A DNA stretch of 32,707 nt. Origin: Pelagophyceae sp. CCMP2097 (Eukaryota; Sar; Pelagophyceae). Made by a program: the position numbers and the translations under genes. Under the pieces are notes generated by a model. It was given only the letters and a program-made list of their open reading frames with translations, was not told where the DNA came from and did not search any database. The stretch's first letter is position 1. Every line of letters starts with the position of its first letter. Below, piece after piece: positions 20,901 through 30,057 of this stretch. The stretch is taken from positions 13,527-46,233 of the forward strand of contig MU657572.1 of the NCBI GenBank assembly GCA_026770575.1, written 5' to 3'.

Positions 20901-23900
20901 CAATCGTGGGCAGCTTTGCAACGACGCCTACACGCGAGTGAGGCCGAAACGCCACCCTCGAAAAGTTTCGAGGATGGAAAAGTTTCGAGGATGGAAAAGT
21001 GTACGGCGGGTCGCGACAGTCCTTCTTGACGGCCTCTGCAGAGGGCCCTCTCGACAGCCCCGAGGCGGGCTCCTGAAGACGGCCGAAGAGAGGGCCCCTG
21101 CGACGGCCCTGAAGACGGTGGCGAGGCGGTCCAAAGGGGGCGGCCAAAGAGAGACGGCCCCGAGGTCCGTAGAGGCGCCCCAAGATGCCCCTCGAGACGG
21201 TCCCGGTCGAGGCGGCCCTTGAGACAGCCCCGGAGACGGCCACGAGGCGGTCTTCAAAGACGGCCCCTCGACGGCCCCAAGACGACGCGAGAGGCAGCCC
21301 TGTAGAGACGGCCTTCTCGACAGCCTCAAGGCGGTAAACTTTGGCAGTCACCTTTGGCGGTTCTCGAGGCGGCCTCTGGGTGGCCTTCTCGGCGGCCTTT
21401 GGACGGGGCCCTCTCGACGGGGCCCTCTCGACGGGTTGTACGACGGGGCCCTTTCGACGGGGCCCTGAAGACGGCCGAAGAGATGGCCAAAGAGACAGTC
21501 GTCTAGAGGGTCCTTCCGAGAGCGTCTTGCAGACGGCATTCGACACGGTCTCAAGACGGACTCCAGAGGGCCGAAGAGGCGGTCCTGAAGACGGCCTCGG
21601 GACAGTCCACTGGAGAGTCTTCCAGACGCCGTCTGGACGGTCTCGAGGTAGCCCGAGACCGCCCCCTTTGACGGCCCTTCGAGGCGACCCTTTAGAGGAT
21701 GATCATACGTTCTCGAGGCGGTTCCGTCGAGACGGTCCTCAAGACGGTCCTGAAGACGGTTTCGTTCTCGAGACGGCTCCGTAAGACGGTTTCGATGCGG
21801 TCCTCGAAACGGCCCCGAAACGAGACAGAGGTTCTCAGGGCGAAACCGAGACGGCCCGAAGAGACGGCCTTGCGACGCTTCCCTTCTCGAGGCGGTTTTA
21901 TCGGGACGGTCCGTAGAGACGGCCCCGAAATGAGATCCTCGAGACGGTCCTCGAGACGGTCCTCGAGACGGCCCTAAGGACGGTCCTCGAAAGGGCCTCG
22001 GCGGTCCTCGAAATGGCCTCGAAATGGCCTGGGGACGGGCCTTGCGGCGGTCCTTGAGGCGGCCTCTCGACGGCCTCTCGATGGCCTCGCAACTCTCCTC
22101 ACGACTGTCCCCACGACTGTCCTCACGACGGCACTCGAAGCGGTCCGTAGAGGCGGTCTCCGAGATGGGCAGATTTCCAATGCATCAATAAGAAGGATTT
22201 TATTTGTAGCATGGGCTGATTCCCAAAACGGCTGCGAGGCGTCCTTTAGACGGCCTTCGAGACGGCCCTTCGAACGGTCCTCGAAAAGGGCCTCGAAGAG
22301 GGCCCTCGAGACGGCCCGAAGAGACACCTTTGACGATCCTCGAGGCAGCCTTGTATACGGCCTCTCGATGCGGTCCTCGAAACGGTCTTGGAAACGGTCT
22401 TGGAAAGGGGCCATTTCGGCGGTTTGAGAGGCGACTTGTATACGGCCTCTCGATGGCCTCTTTGCGGCCTCGCGACGGCCCTCACGGCGGCCCGTCTCGG
22501 CGGCCCGTAAAAGGCGGTCTCCGAGACTGCCCCGAAATCATTGTACGGCCTTTGGTACAAGAGCTCCGCACCTAAACGGCTCCGCGCCGCCAAAGTCCCG
22601 ATGCGGTGCCGCGCCTCAAAGGGGCTGTGTTGCATGCATCGCGCAGGAGCGGCCGCAGGAGCGGCCGCCGAATGGTGGCCGCTGTTCATACTCCTCTTTG
22701 CGCTGTTCATACCCCTCTTTGAGGAAGGCACCCACCGCGTCTCTCTGAGGGCCCCGTGGGTCCGGCGAGCGGTCCTCGTTCGCTGCCCTTTGCACCGGCC
22801 CTCAGACATCTCCGACGGGCCGACTGCCCTCAACAAGGGCCCCTCAACAAGAGCCCCTCAACAAGGGCCCCTCAAGAACGACGTGCCTTGATCGAGTGCC
22901 CTATTGCGGCCCGGCGCGGCCCTTGCAAAGGCCCCCCGCAACACGGCCCCTCGCAAGTCCGGGGGACGCTCCCCCATTCGAATTGCCTTGGTTTGCCAGA
23001 CGGAACGGCCCCTCGTCCAAAAGTGCATTTGAAAAACGCATTTGAAACTGTCGAAACAAAACGCAGTTGAAAAACAGCACTGGACAAAGTCCGCGCAAGC
23101 ACACGGCCCTTGTTCGGCTTCCTCGGTCGGCGAGCACGTCCGGCAGGGGGGTGCTCGAGAGGTGAGACCACGCCGGATATGCGGGCCTTTCGATCCGCCT
23201 GGTTCACCTCTTGACCATCTCTACGCAGCGAGGTCCCCTCGAGAAGTCCATTAGACGAAGATCAAGGGCGGGCTTTTCGCAGAAAGGGCACGTCCCTCAA
23301 AATCGCGCCGTCAGACGCGGCCATCGAATCCATCAGACGCGGCCTTCTTACGAATCGCGGCGAGCGCGCGCGCCGCATCGTCCATGTTGCGGACGTCGCC
23401 TTTTTGATAGAAGGCGGAGAGCGCGCCAACGGTGCCAACCTCAAACCAAAAATGAAAAAACATGAACAAGTTAAAAGTTAAAAAATCGAAAAATCGAAAA
23501 ATTAAAAAAGACTTCAGGAACTCTGCGGGCCTTCCCGGAGACGGCCCCGTCGGTTTCGGAGACGGCCTCTCTCGATGGTTTTGGAAAAGGTTTTGTCCGG
23601 AGGCGTCTGCCCGTCCCTCTCGAATGTCCCGGAAGCGGGCCTCGCCGACGGGCCCTTTCGACGGCTCCTCTTCCGTCCGGTGACGGGCCCGATCGACGGG
23701 TCCTCTATACGGTCCCTCTTGACGGCCTCGAAGACGGTCGCAGAGACGGATCCAGAGACTGGCCCTCTATACGGGCCCTATATACGGTCCCGGAGGCGGC
23801 CCCTCTATACGGTCCCGGAGGCGGCCCCTCTGCGTGGCCCCCCCGTCGACAAAATTCCAAACCCCGTCGACGACACGCATCGCCTAAGCCATCCGGCCCT

Positions 23901-25906
23901 CTTCGCGTCGACCGGCGCCGGTTCGGGGTCCGGCGTGTCGGTCCCCAGTTTGGGTCCAGAGGCCCAGTTTTGGATCCCGCGTCGGTCCAGAAGGGGTTCC
24001 CAGACAGGGAACGGCACCGGAGACGCTCTGCGGACCCGGAGACGGTCCCAGAGACGCCGACGACGGCCCCGGAGACGGTGCCTTTCGACCGTCCCGGAGG
24101 CGGTGTGTCGACCGTCCCGGAGACCTTTCCAGAGGCGGCCCCGGAGACGGCGCCGTCGACGATCCCTCTGCGGCCGTCGACGGTCCAATCGACGGTCCCA
24201 GAGATGGCCCCGAAGGCGGCCCAGAGGCGGCCCGGAGACGGTCCGGCGACGGTCCCAGAATCGGGCTCGGAGATGAGCCAGCGTCGGTCCGGCGACGGTA
24301 CCGGAGGCGGTTCCGGAGGCGGTCCAGGAGGCGGTCTCAGAGTGCAATGGGGTTGTCCACGTCATCTCGACGTCGCGCCCGCGTCGAAATAGCCTCGTCG
24401 CAGGCCGGGTTCCCAGGGCCGAAGAAAGCACCGGAGGCGACGTCGCAAACGTCCCGGAGACGGACTCTGCAGCCATGGAAGGTTTAGAGACGGACCCTCT
24501 CGACGGTTCCCGAGACGGTCCCGGAGGCGGTCCCGGAGGCGGTCCCGGAGGCGGTCCGGAGGATGGGCCCACATACCGTCGTCGCAGAGACCGTCGCAGA
24601 GGCGGCCGGAGAGACAAAGGCCCCCAGAGGCGGCCGTAGAGCCAACTGTCTGTCACCAGAGTCGCCTCCCAACCTTTGGCCCCTCTGAATCGACGACTTG
24701 TCCGAGGACGGGGCCGTAGACATGGGACCTGCTTCAACAGGTGTCACGCATTGGTGCTGTTCGCAGATCCCGGCGCCCCGTCGCACCTCTGGGGTCCCTG
24801 GGGCGGTTGCCGCGTACCCGCACGGTCCAGGTTGCCGCGTACCCGCACGGTTCACGTTTGCCAATGGAAAGGCGCCGTTTTCCCCGCCATGACCGCCATC
24901 GGGTGCGCGCCGTCGGGGAACCCGGACATGAAGCCTAATTCGACCGCATTTCGAAAGGAGACCCCTCGAAACGGCCCTTTGAGCGGGTCCCCAACGTACT
25001 TTTGAGCCGTTCATGAACAGTCATGCGGCGTATCACTTCACTTTCAAAGGAAGCCAACTGCTTCGGCGTCGACGGCAGCTCGTTGTTCAGTAGCAGATAA
25101 CAAACTTCCAAGTACGAAGATTTCGCGGCGAGCTCGTCGATGGAATACCTATAGGATTTTACTCTGGGTTTTGTTCTCTCGGTTTTACTCTATACGTTTT
25201 ACTCTACGTTTTACTCGAGCAGACTCCGACCCTGCCCTTTGGAGCATCAAGATCGTACCCGCGGTGGAGGAGCTGGCCCGCGGGGCCGTCGATGAAGGTG
25301 ATCTTGGACGTGCACCTGCGCGGACGCGTCGACGCGGAAACGCGCGCAGAGGCTGTCGCGGAGCGCTCTCGGAATGCAGTCGACGCTTCCACTCCCGCGC
25401 CCGCCAGCCGCCCCCGGTGTGGGCCTCTCCGATGCACTTCTTGTACGGCAAGGTGGATCGACACTTGGTATAGACGCCCCGTCAAAGGCGTTGAAACGCC
25501 AAAGGCGTTCTCTCGGCGCGGGAAACGCGCGAGCTCGTCGCTGTAAAGCCCGGGTCGTGCGTAAACAGCCCCGCCTTTGCGTAGAGCTGCGCGACGTCGA
25601 GGCAAGGCGGGCCGCAAGACGGGCGGAGCACGGGCAGCCTGCGGGGATCACGTTGGCGCGTGTGCTCGCGCGGCCGCGGATTTGCGAAAACGTCAGGGCC
25701 GCGGTCGACACGCCGCCGTCATCGCCATCATCGCCATCGACGCGCGTCGGCGCCGTAGCGGCACTTAATGAATTGAGGCGTCTCGAGGGACCGGGGACGC
25801 CGGGTGGGAGAGTCCAGTACGAAATGCGAATATCCTCTCCCGACAAAGGATCCTTCCCGACCAACTCCAGCGATTCGCAGCCGAGGTCGCAGAGGCGGCG
25901 CGCCAT
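14946..25906 (-). CDS. CS: Citrate synthase (type II, GltA-like)
   Basis: Citrate synthase condenses acetyl-CoA with oxaloacetate. Minus-strand exons: 25906-25821, 25638-25531, 25315-25259, 25148-25000, 24934-24888, 23439-23352, 20927-20849, 20803-20719, 19220-19087, 18964-18927, 17890-about 17706, about 17086-16946, 16889-16837, 16751-16693, 16598-16562, 15072-14946. Phases agree at every resolved junction, giving about 490 residues. Motifs in order: [147 protein letters not shown]. The catalytic residues are His279, His320 and Asp401. Spacing His279 to His320 is 41, as in E. coli (264 and 305). The ATG at 25906 is provisional: the frame stays open upstream to a TAG. No clear mitochondrial or PTS1 signal (C-terminus GFFS). 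The exon 11/12 junction is uncertain. Confidence 0.92.
15073..16561 (-). repeat. Giant last intron of citrate synthase, 14-bp array
   Basis: This intron is 1489 bp, with donor GTGGGC at 16561 and acceptor GCGCTCTAG before 15072. It separates KISRPR from [10 protein letters not shown] in the conserved RPRQ-Y-G motif. It is filled with the 14-bp AAGGTCCCYGTGRC unit. A 56-bp block is repeated exactly at 15210-15265 and 15677-15732. Confidence 0.85.
17087..17705 (-). repeat. Citrate synthase intron 11 (boundaries uncertain)
   Basis: About 619 bp if the donor is CAG|GCAGAC at 17705 and the acceptor AAATAG before 17086. It holds three copies of ATTGAAAGGGYG at 17106-17165, two of GAAGACATTCAACA near 17187-17227, the palindromic GGCTCTCGGCCCCTGCGGG segment at 17322-17358 and the dispersed element at 17354-17556. 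Confidence 0.55.
17354..17556. mobile_element. Dispersed element with imperfect TIRs, copy 2
   Basis: Same family as 6463-6625. The left end is AGCAGCGACGGGTTCGGGTT and the right end is ACCGTCCCTGCTC. Reverse-complementing the right end gives GAGCAGGGACGGT, close to the left end. It lies within a citrate synthase intron, as copy 1 lies within an EDEM intron. Confidence 0.5.
17891..18926 (-). repeat. Citrate synthase intron 10 with 14-bp and 12-bp arrays
   Basis: This intron is 1036 bp, with donor GTCTGC at 18926 and acceptor AAAATAG before 17890. Splicing gives [15 protein letters not shown] with exact family length. The 14-bp unit dominates 18100-18440, including a 28-bp double unit around 18160-18250. 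The 12-bp unit dominates 18540-18870. Confidence 0.85.
19221..20718 (-). repeat. Citrate synthase intron 8 with 12-bp array and a MITE
   Basis: This intron is 1498 bp. Donor GCAAGT at 20718 is the textbook GC donor; the acceptor is AACTAG before 19220. It contains 12-bp-type units (GGGACGGTCSCT and relatives) at 19480-19560 and 19860-20460, the MITE at 19649-19784 and a tandem 27-bp duplication at 20614-20667. Confidence 0.8.
19649..19784. mobile_element. 136-bp MITE with long imperfect TIRs (GTCGCCGA family)
   Basis: The left end GTCGCCGAGAAAGAATGGCC to GAATTC is complementary to the right end over about 45 bp with several mismatches, leaving a short AT-rich centre. A solo end of the same family is at 13140-13183. 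No clear target duplication is visible. It sits inside a citrate synthase intron. Confidence 0.7.
20804..20848 (-). other. Shortest well-supported citrate synthase intron (45 bp)
   Basis: Donor GTATTT at 20848 and acceptor ACTCGTAG before 20803. The intron is AT-rich and holds in-frame stops. Removal joins PFVYPR to [12 protein letters not shown], as in other citrate synthases. Confidence 0.88.
20928..23351 (-). repeat. Largest citrate synthase intron (6), 12-bp array
   Basis: This intron is 2424 bp, with donor GTAAGA at 23351 and acceptor GCGTGTAG before 20927. It is filled from about 21000 to 22530 with GAGACGGTCCTC-type 12-bp units on the plus strand, the reverse complement of the orientation in the EDEM introns. 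A short AT-richer patch (22165-22210) and single-copy sequence at 22560-23340 are also present. Confidence 0.85.
23440..24887 (-). repeat. Citrate synthase intron 5, GC donor, 12-bp array
   Basis: This intron is 1448 bp, donor GCGGGG at 24887 and acceptor GGTTTGAG before 23439, preceded by a T-rich tract (23460-23512 on the other strand). A GC donor gives [17 protein letters not shown], exactly family length. From 23540 to 24610 it is an array of GGAGACGGTCCC and GGAGGCGGTCCC units. Confidence 0.8.
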
Positions 25907-26039
25907 GGGAGAAGTGACCGCGGCGCGAGAAAGGCCGAGGGCGGGTCTTGAAGGAACAACACTGACACGGATCGTAAACTAGCCGAAAGCGCCTTCTTTT
26001 TTAGAAAGGCAATTATAGGAATTCCTACCAACTTATTAA

Positions 26040-26456
26040 CGATCTCCTCTCTCGCAAACCGGAGGACACCGGTCCGTCCGTGCAGTTTTAAAGGCCCTAA
26101 GGAGCAGTTCGAGGCGTTGCGGCGGCCTGTGATGCTCGGCGTTGGCTGGGTTAGATCGGGGAAGGACGTGGCTTCAATCCAGCGCGCTGTGCGCGCCGGG
26201 AACGCTCGTAGCCACCGTAGGTGCCCTCGAGAAGAGGACTAGATTTAGCCCCCGTCGGCTCCTCGTTAAGACCCTGCCTTCTAGGAGGAGCCACATGCCC
26301 AGAGCAGCTCACGGGACACTCAGGACACCCCCTAAGGCGACTCACACCAGCCAAAACCCGTCTGGCTGGCCGGGAACCGGCCATTATGAGGCCTCATAAG
26401 GTCAATTTTTCGTCACGGACGGACCGGTGTCTTCCAATTTACGAGAGAGGGGATCG
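26040..26456. mobile_element. 417-bp element with 43-bp TIRs upstream of citrate synthase
   Basis: The left arm 26040-26082 (CGATCTCCTCTCTCGCAAAC and on) pairs with the right arm 26414-26456 with only a few mismatches over 43 bp. The interior has no gene. A related single end lies at 30058-30091. The element begins 133 bp upstream of the citrate synthase ATG, so it may overlap the promoter. Confidence 0.75.
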
Positions 26457-26600
26457 AAAAGAAGGGAAGTTTGCCGCAGTGGGCCCGCGGCGTTGGCGCG
26501 TTTGGCGCGACGGCAATCGGGGTGCCCGGGGCCGGCGGGCTCGAATTCGTGGCGGGCCCTCCGTCGATTGCTTGCTTAGTATCCACTCTGGTGGGGCTGT

Positions 26601-26870
26601 AGTCTGATGAATTTGAGGCGATGTCAAGAGTCCATATCTCATTGAGCGGTCGGTTTGAGGCGCATAGTGTTCCAAGGGATATTCTACTTTGAAGATCGCA
26701 CCCTCTTCGAGCGTCAACGGAGCCGCCCTTCGGGCGGGAGTCTCGCTCAAGATCGTGTTTGCATAGTGCATCAGCGTGGCTCTATAAAAAACGTTTCCAC
26801 GGCAGTCTTTCCTGCCTCTCTAAAAAAAGCGTCGTGCGGCGTAAAAAATCCTCAATCGATGCATCGGGAC
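26601..26870 (-). CDS. Possible exons of an unidentified protein
   Basis: After a plausible acceptor (CGACCCAG before 26870) the minus strand reads PDASIEDFLRRTTLFLERQE, then ERLP. A 19-nt GT-AG segment (26782-26800) would have to be removed to continue ATLMHYANTILSETPARRAA and TLEEGAIFKVEYPLEHYAPQ. The composition looks coding but I recognise no family. An acidic segment (SDDDEDDEPPSP, near 27070-27160) could be an upstream exon. The 3' limit is open, because the frame runs on into the TIR element. Confidence 0.3.
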
Positions 26871-26889
26871 CTGGGTCGCCGCGCGGGCT

Positions 26890-27243
26890 ATGGGCTTATG
26901 GGGTCCATCCTACCCAATATGGGGCATGGGGCCCCATATGGGGCCCCATATTGGGTCCCATGGGGCGGCGGGGTTCCAGCCGACGCGCCTCGCCGCCAGT
27001 GGGCCGCCCAAGCTTGAGCCAGGGCCCACGTCGGGGTCCTTGTTAGCACCACTTGGGCGTCGTCCGGGCGGCTCGGCGTAGACGGCCTCGGACTCGGCGG
27101 CTCGTCGTCTTCGTCGTCATCGGATGGCCCGCCGAGCCCTTGGTGTCGCCCGCGCAATTCCGTATGGGGCCCCACGGGGCCGTATGGGGTCCAGCCTACC
27201 CAATATGGGTGTATGGGGCCCAATATGGGGCCCCATACGGCGA
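26890..27243. repeat. Palindromic GGGGCCCCATATGGGGCCCC clusters
   Basis: Two clusters (about 26905-26965 and 27163-27243) are built from TATGGGGCCCCAT, CCCAATATGGGG and CCTACCCAATATGGG. Each is nearly self-complementary, and the clusters resemble one another. They flank a single-copy piece of about 200 bp. Confidence 0.7.
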
Positions 27244-27249
27244 CTCAGA

Positions 27250-27760
27250 TGGGGACAGGCAAAACGCGCCAGTTTGGGCGCCCTCCGGGTCAGGCTGCAA
27301 ACCGGCCGTTTGTATCATGATGCAACGGCACAACTGCCTGAGATGATAGGGGATGCTTTCTGCGCATTTTGCGGCGTTTCCGCGGCGCAAACCGCCGCCC
27401 CGGCCGCCGCGCGCGGGTCCGTCAAGACAGCGCCCCGAGCCGCGGCGCGTCAAACTGTCTCACGGCTCGGCAGGGTCGAATCGCGCCGCTTCTTGATGTA
27501 TATGTGGCTGGGGCAAAGTAGCACAGGCAGAAAAGGGAGACAGAGCTCCTGATATTAGTTGGGTTTTCCCAGATTACTTGAGCAGCTTGGAGCTGGCTCG
27601 TGTCGAGCCTACATGGCGAGTCTGGATGTACAATTTTTGCGGCGTCATCACCGCGTGTCGCTCTCACGGCCATATCAATTTTGGCTCCAGGCCAATGAGT
27701 AGAGCTGCGATCATCACCCACCCCTTTTCGGGCTCTGGGCGCCCTCCAACTCCGCCCCAG
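27250..27760. other. No supported gene
   Basis: Open frames on both strands overlap and have no recognisable domain. At 27506 the string GTGGCTGGGGCAAAGTAG resembles the ends of the foldback element at 28004-29310, so an element edge may lie here. Confidence 0.45.
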
Positions 27761-27761
27761 T

Positions 27762-27846
27762 GGCTGAAACGCCGCACCTCGAGAGCGGCATCCACGTTCA
27801 ACATAGGTACGAATGGATACCGCTCTCGAGGTGCGGCGTTTCGGCC
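27762..27846. repeat. Hairpin with 32-bp arms
   Basis: Arm 27762-27793 and arm 27815-27846 are complementary at 30 of 32 positions, with a 21-nt loop. The arms contain GCCGCACCTCGAGAGCGG. This is a compact foldback with no coding capacity. Confidence 0.85.
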
Positions 27847-28003
27847 CTCCTGCCATCATCGGAAAACATTTAGTCTGTTTCCACCATATTTCCGGGTTTC
27901 CCCCATTTCGTGGTGGACTTAAAGACCCCGTTTTAGATTGAATAAACTCCAAAGTTGCCTGTAGTGGCCTCTCCTAATCTCGCATTATTTCGGCCTGTGT
28001 AGC

Positions 28004-29310
28004 AATGCAACCTTATTGGCGAGCCTGAGGGGAGTTATCGATGAAAACGCGATTTAGTGTTGGAGCGGTTTTAGTGATCTGGGCGCGACCCGCGCGAGCG
28101 TGCGCTGCACATGCACAGCCAAAAACTCGTTTTGGGGAAAACGGGAAACGTACCCTTGTTTGTTCAATTCCTACTTGCCATGGGTCCTCCCGCGACGAGT
28201 ACGACGATTTTTACAGCGGCGTTTGGACGATTCGATCGGGCTCGCCAAAATCTACACCGTGAGCCAGCTAACTCGGATTTGATTTGCTAGTAGTAATGTT
28301 GCATTCCTACTTGCCCCAGCCACATATTTTCAAAGTTGAACTCTCTCTCACGCACCCGGAGACCCACGGCGTTAACGTGCGGCGTGGTTTGCAAGAATAC
28401 GAAACCCGGGATCCACGGCGCACTCAAAATCGATAAAAGGGAAATGTGGCTGAGGCAAGTAGAAATGCCACATTACTACTAGCAAATCAAATCCGAGTTA
28501 GCTGGCCTACGGTGTAGATCTTGGCGAGCCCGATCGAATCGCCCAAACGCCGCTGTAAATATCGTCGTACTCGTCGCGGGAGGACCCGGGGCAAGTAGGA
28601 ATTGAACAAAAAAGGGTAAGTTTCCCCGTTTTCCCCAAAACGAGTTTTTGGCTGTGCGTACAAGGGGTATCGCCAATGACGCCGAGGACTTTCTGGCAAT
28701 CGGAGTTTTCGTCGGTTGGAGTTTGGCTATGTTGGGAGTGATAGGGGACGTCGCGCTGAGTCCCATGATGCCCGGTCCCACAAAAACCTTTGGTAAAAAC
28801 GCTCAAACTAAAAATCCGAACGTCTGTTTTGGCTCGTCTGAAGCGCCACTCACGGCGCACATACGGGACCGGTCATATACCACCCCAGTGCGTATGGACC
28901 CACCCCGTCACATAGCCAGAATTTCGATCCCTACGGTCCTGCGATTGCCAGCCGGGCCCGAACCTTCGCAATACGGAGGCAAAATCAGGTCTAAATCAAG
29001 GTAAGGAGGCAAATAAAGATTTGATCAAGTCCAAAATATTGGGGGAAGCGCTTGTTCACGCCCTTGCAAGGCGCCCTCCTCGAGGCTGATCATGTCACGG
29101 ACATCCCGGGGGACAGGGGGGGGCATAGCGACCACGACCAACCCTGCAGGCGGATTCTGAGTGCCACAACTTTGCGCCACTTGAGGTTGGCTTTATCGCC
29201 GATACCCCTTGTATGCGCACGCTCGCGCGGGTCGCGCCCAGATCACTAAAACCGCTCTAACACTAAATCGCGTTTTCCTCGATAACCCCCCTCGCCAATA
29301 AGGTTGCATT
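28004..29310. mobile_element. Large foldback element, interrupted by a TIR element
   Basis: Inner arms 28113-28325 and 28444-28657 are inverted copies over about 213 bp with a loop of about 118 bp. Outer arms 28004-28108 and 29214-29310 are also inverted copies. Between the right inner and right outer arms lies the 555-bp TIR element. Without it this is a foldback of about 750 bp with arms of about 320 bp. No transposase is visible. Confidence 0.8.
28659..29213. mobile_element. 555-bp TIR element, copy 2, with TGCG target duplication
   Basis: It starts TACAAGGGGTATCGCC at 28659 and ends CGATACCCCTTGTA at 29213. The flanks TGCG (28655-28658) and TGCG (29214-29217) form a 4-bp target duplication. 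It is highly similar along its length to 11946-12501. Its insertion interrupts the foldback element, so it is the younger of the two. Confidence 0.85.
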
Positions 29311-29547
29311 TCTACTTGCCCCAGCCACAAATTGGAAATTGCATTATATGTTTAGCGATGGCCATTTGCACACGGAGCACTCGAGTTTAGACGATCTTCA
29401 CGCTGGCGGAGTCGGGCCCACAACCGGGATTTTGCGGCAGTCTCAAAGCACCCGCGATGTACTCTGCGCTGGTACACTCAGTTTCCCTGGGCCGCTCGTG
29501 TGCGGCGAGATTGGAATATCGGCTTTCAGTGCCCGCGCCCTAAGTCG
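29311..29547. other. No supported gene
   Basis: A plus-strand open frame from 29339 covers this stretch but has no convincing domain. The first bases (CTACTTGCCCCAGCCAC at 29312-29328) repeat the end motif of the inner foldback arm. Confidence 0.45.
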
Positions 29548-29674
29548 CCCCCAGCGATCGCGGGAGGTGCCTCGTTATAAGCAAGATTACTCGCCTCGTT
29601 ATAAGCAAGATTACTCGCCTCGTCGAGACACATAATCTTGCTTATAACGAGGCACCTCTCGCGATCACTTGGGG
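29548..29674. repeat. Hairpin with about 43-bp arms and an internal 24-bp direct repeat
   Basis: The left arm (from CCCCAGCGATCGCGGGAGGT at 29548) is complementary to the right arm ending CGCGATCACTTGGGG at 29674. Inside, CCTCGTTATAAGCAAGATTA plus CTCG is duplicated head to tail (29570-29593 and 29594-29617). A run of 15 G (29671-29685) follows. Confidence 0.8.
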
Positions 29675-29696
29675 GGGGGGGGGGGCGTTACGGGGC

Positions 29697-30044
29697 ACAG
29701 AGGAGAATCGGCGATCCGACTGTCGCCGAACCCGGACACTGTTTATATATGAAGCGACACACGCGACCGGCCAAAAGGAGACCGGTTATGGGCAATCAGT
29801 ATCGCGCTTGCGTGGGAGCTGAGTCGCGGGTTCGATTCCCGGAGACGGCACTAGCCGGGGGAGTGCATATGTTCAAGGGGGGAGATACGAGTACGGGGAG
29901 TCACGTGCGAGGCACAACTCACGTACTGCCCAGGGGCTTTGGTGTCCAGTCCACTCCGCCTCACGAGCAAGTCCCTCAGGCGGCGTGCGGGGGAGAACAG
30001 AGGAGAATCGGCGATCCGACTGTCGCCGAACCCGGACGCTGTAT
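29697..30044. repeat. 46-bp direct repeats with an internal hairpin
   Basis: The units at 29697-29742 and 29998-30043 are nearly identical (ACAGAGGAGAATCGGCGATC onward). Each contains TCGGCGA and TCGCCGA arms around an 8-nt loop. The 255-bp spacer carries a tRNA-like B box (GGGTTCGATTCCC at 29829-29841). Confidence 0.7.
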
Positions 30045-30057
30045 ATCTTAAGGAAAC

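Noticed and set aside
28648..29004. Open frame within the TIR element
   Set aside because: The frame is not kept in the other copy (11946-12501) and it has no transposase motif.
29339..29635. Open frame with SDGHLHTEHSSLDD, resembling the first motif of PHP domains
   Set aside because: No other PHP motif follows, the frame runs into the hairpin repeat, and a single short match is easily chance.
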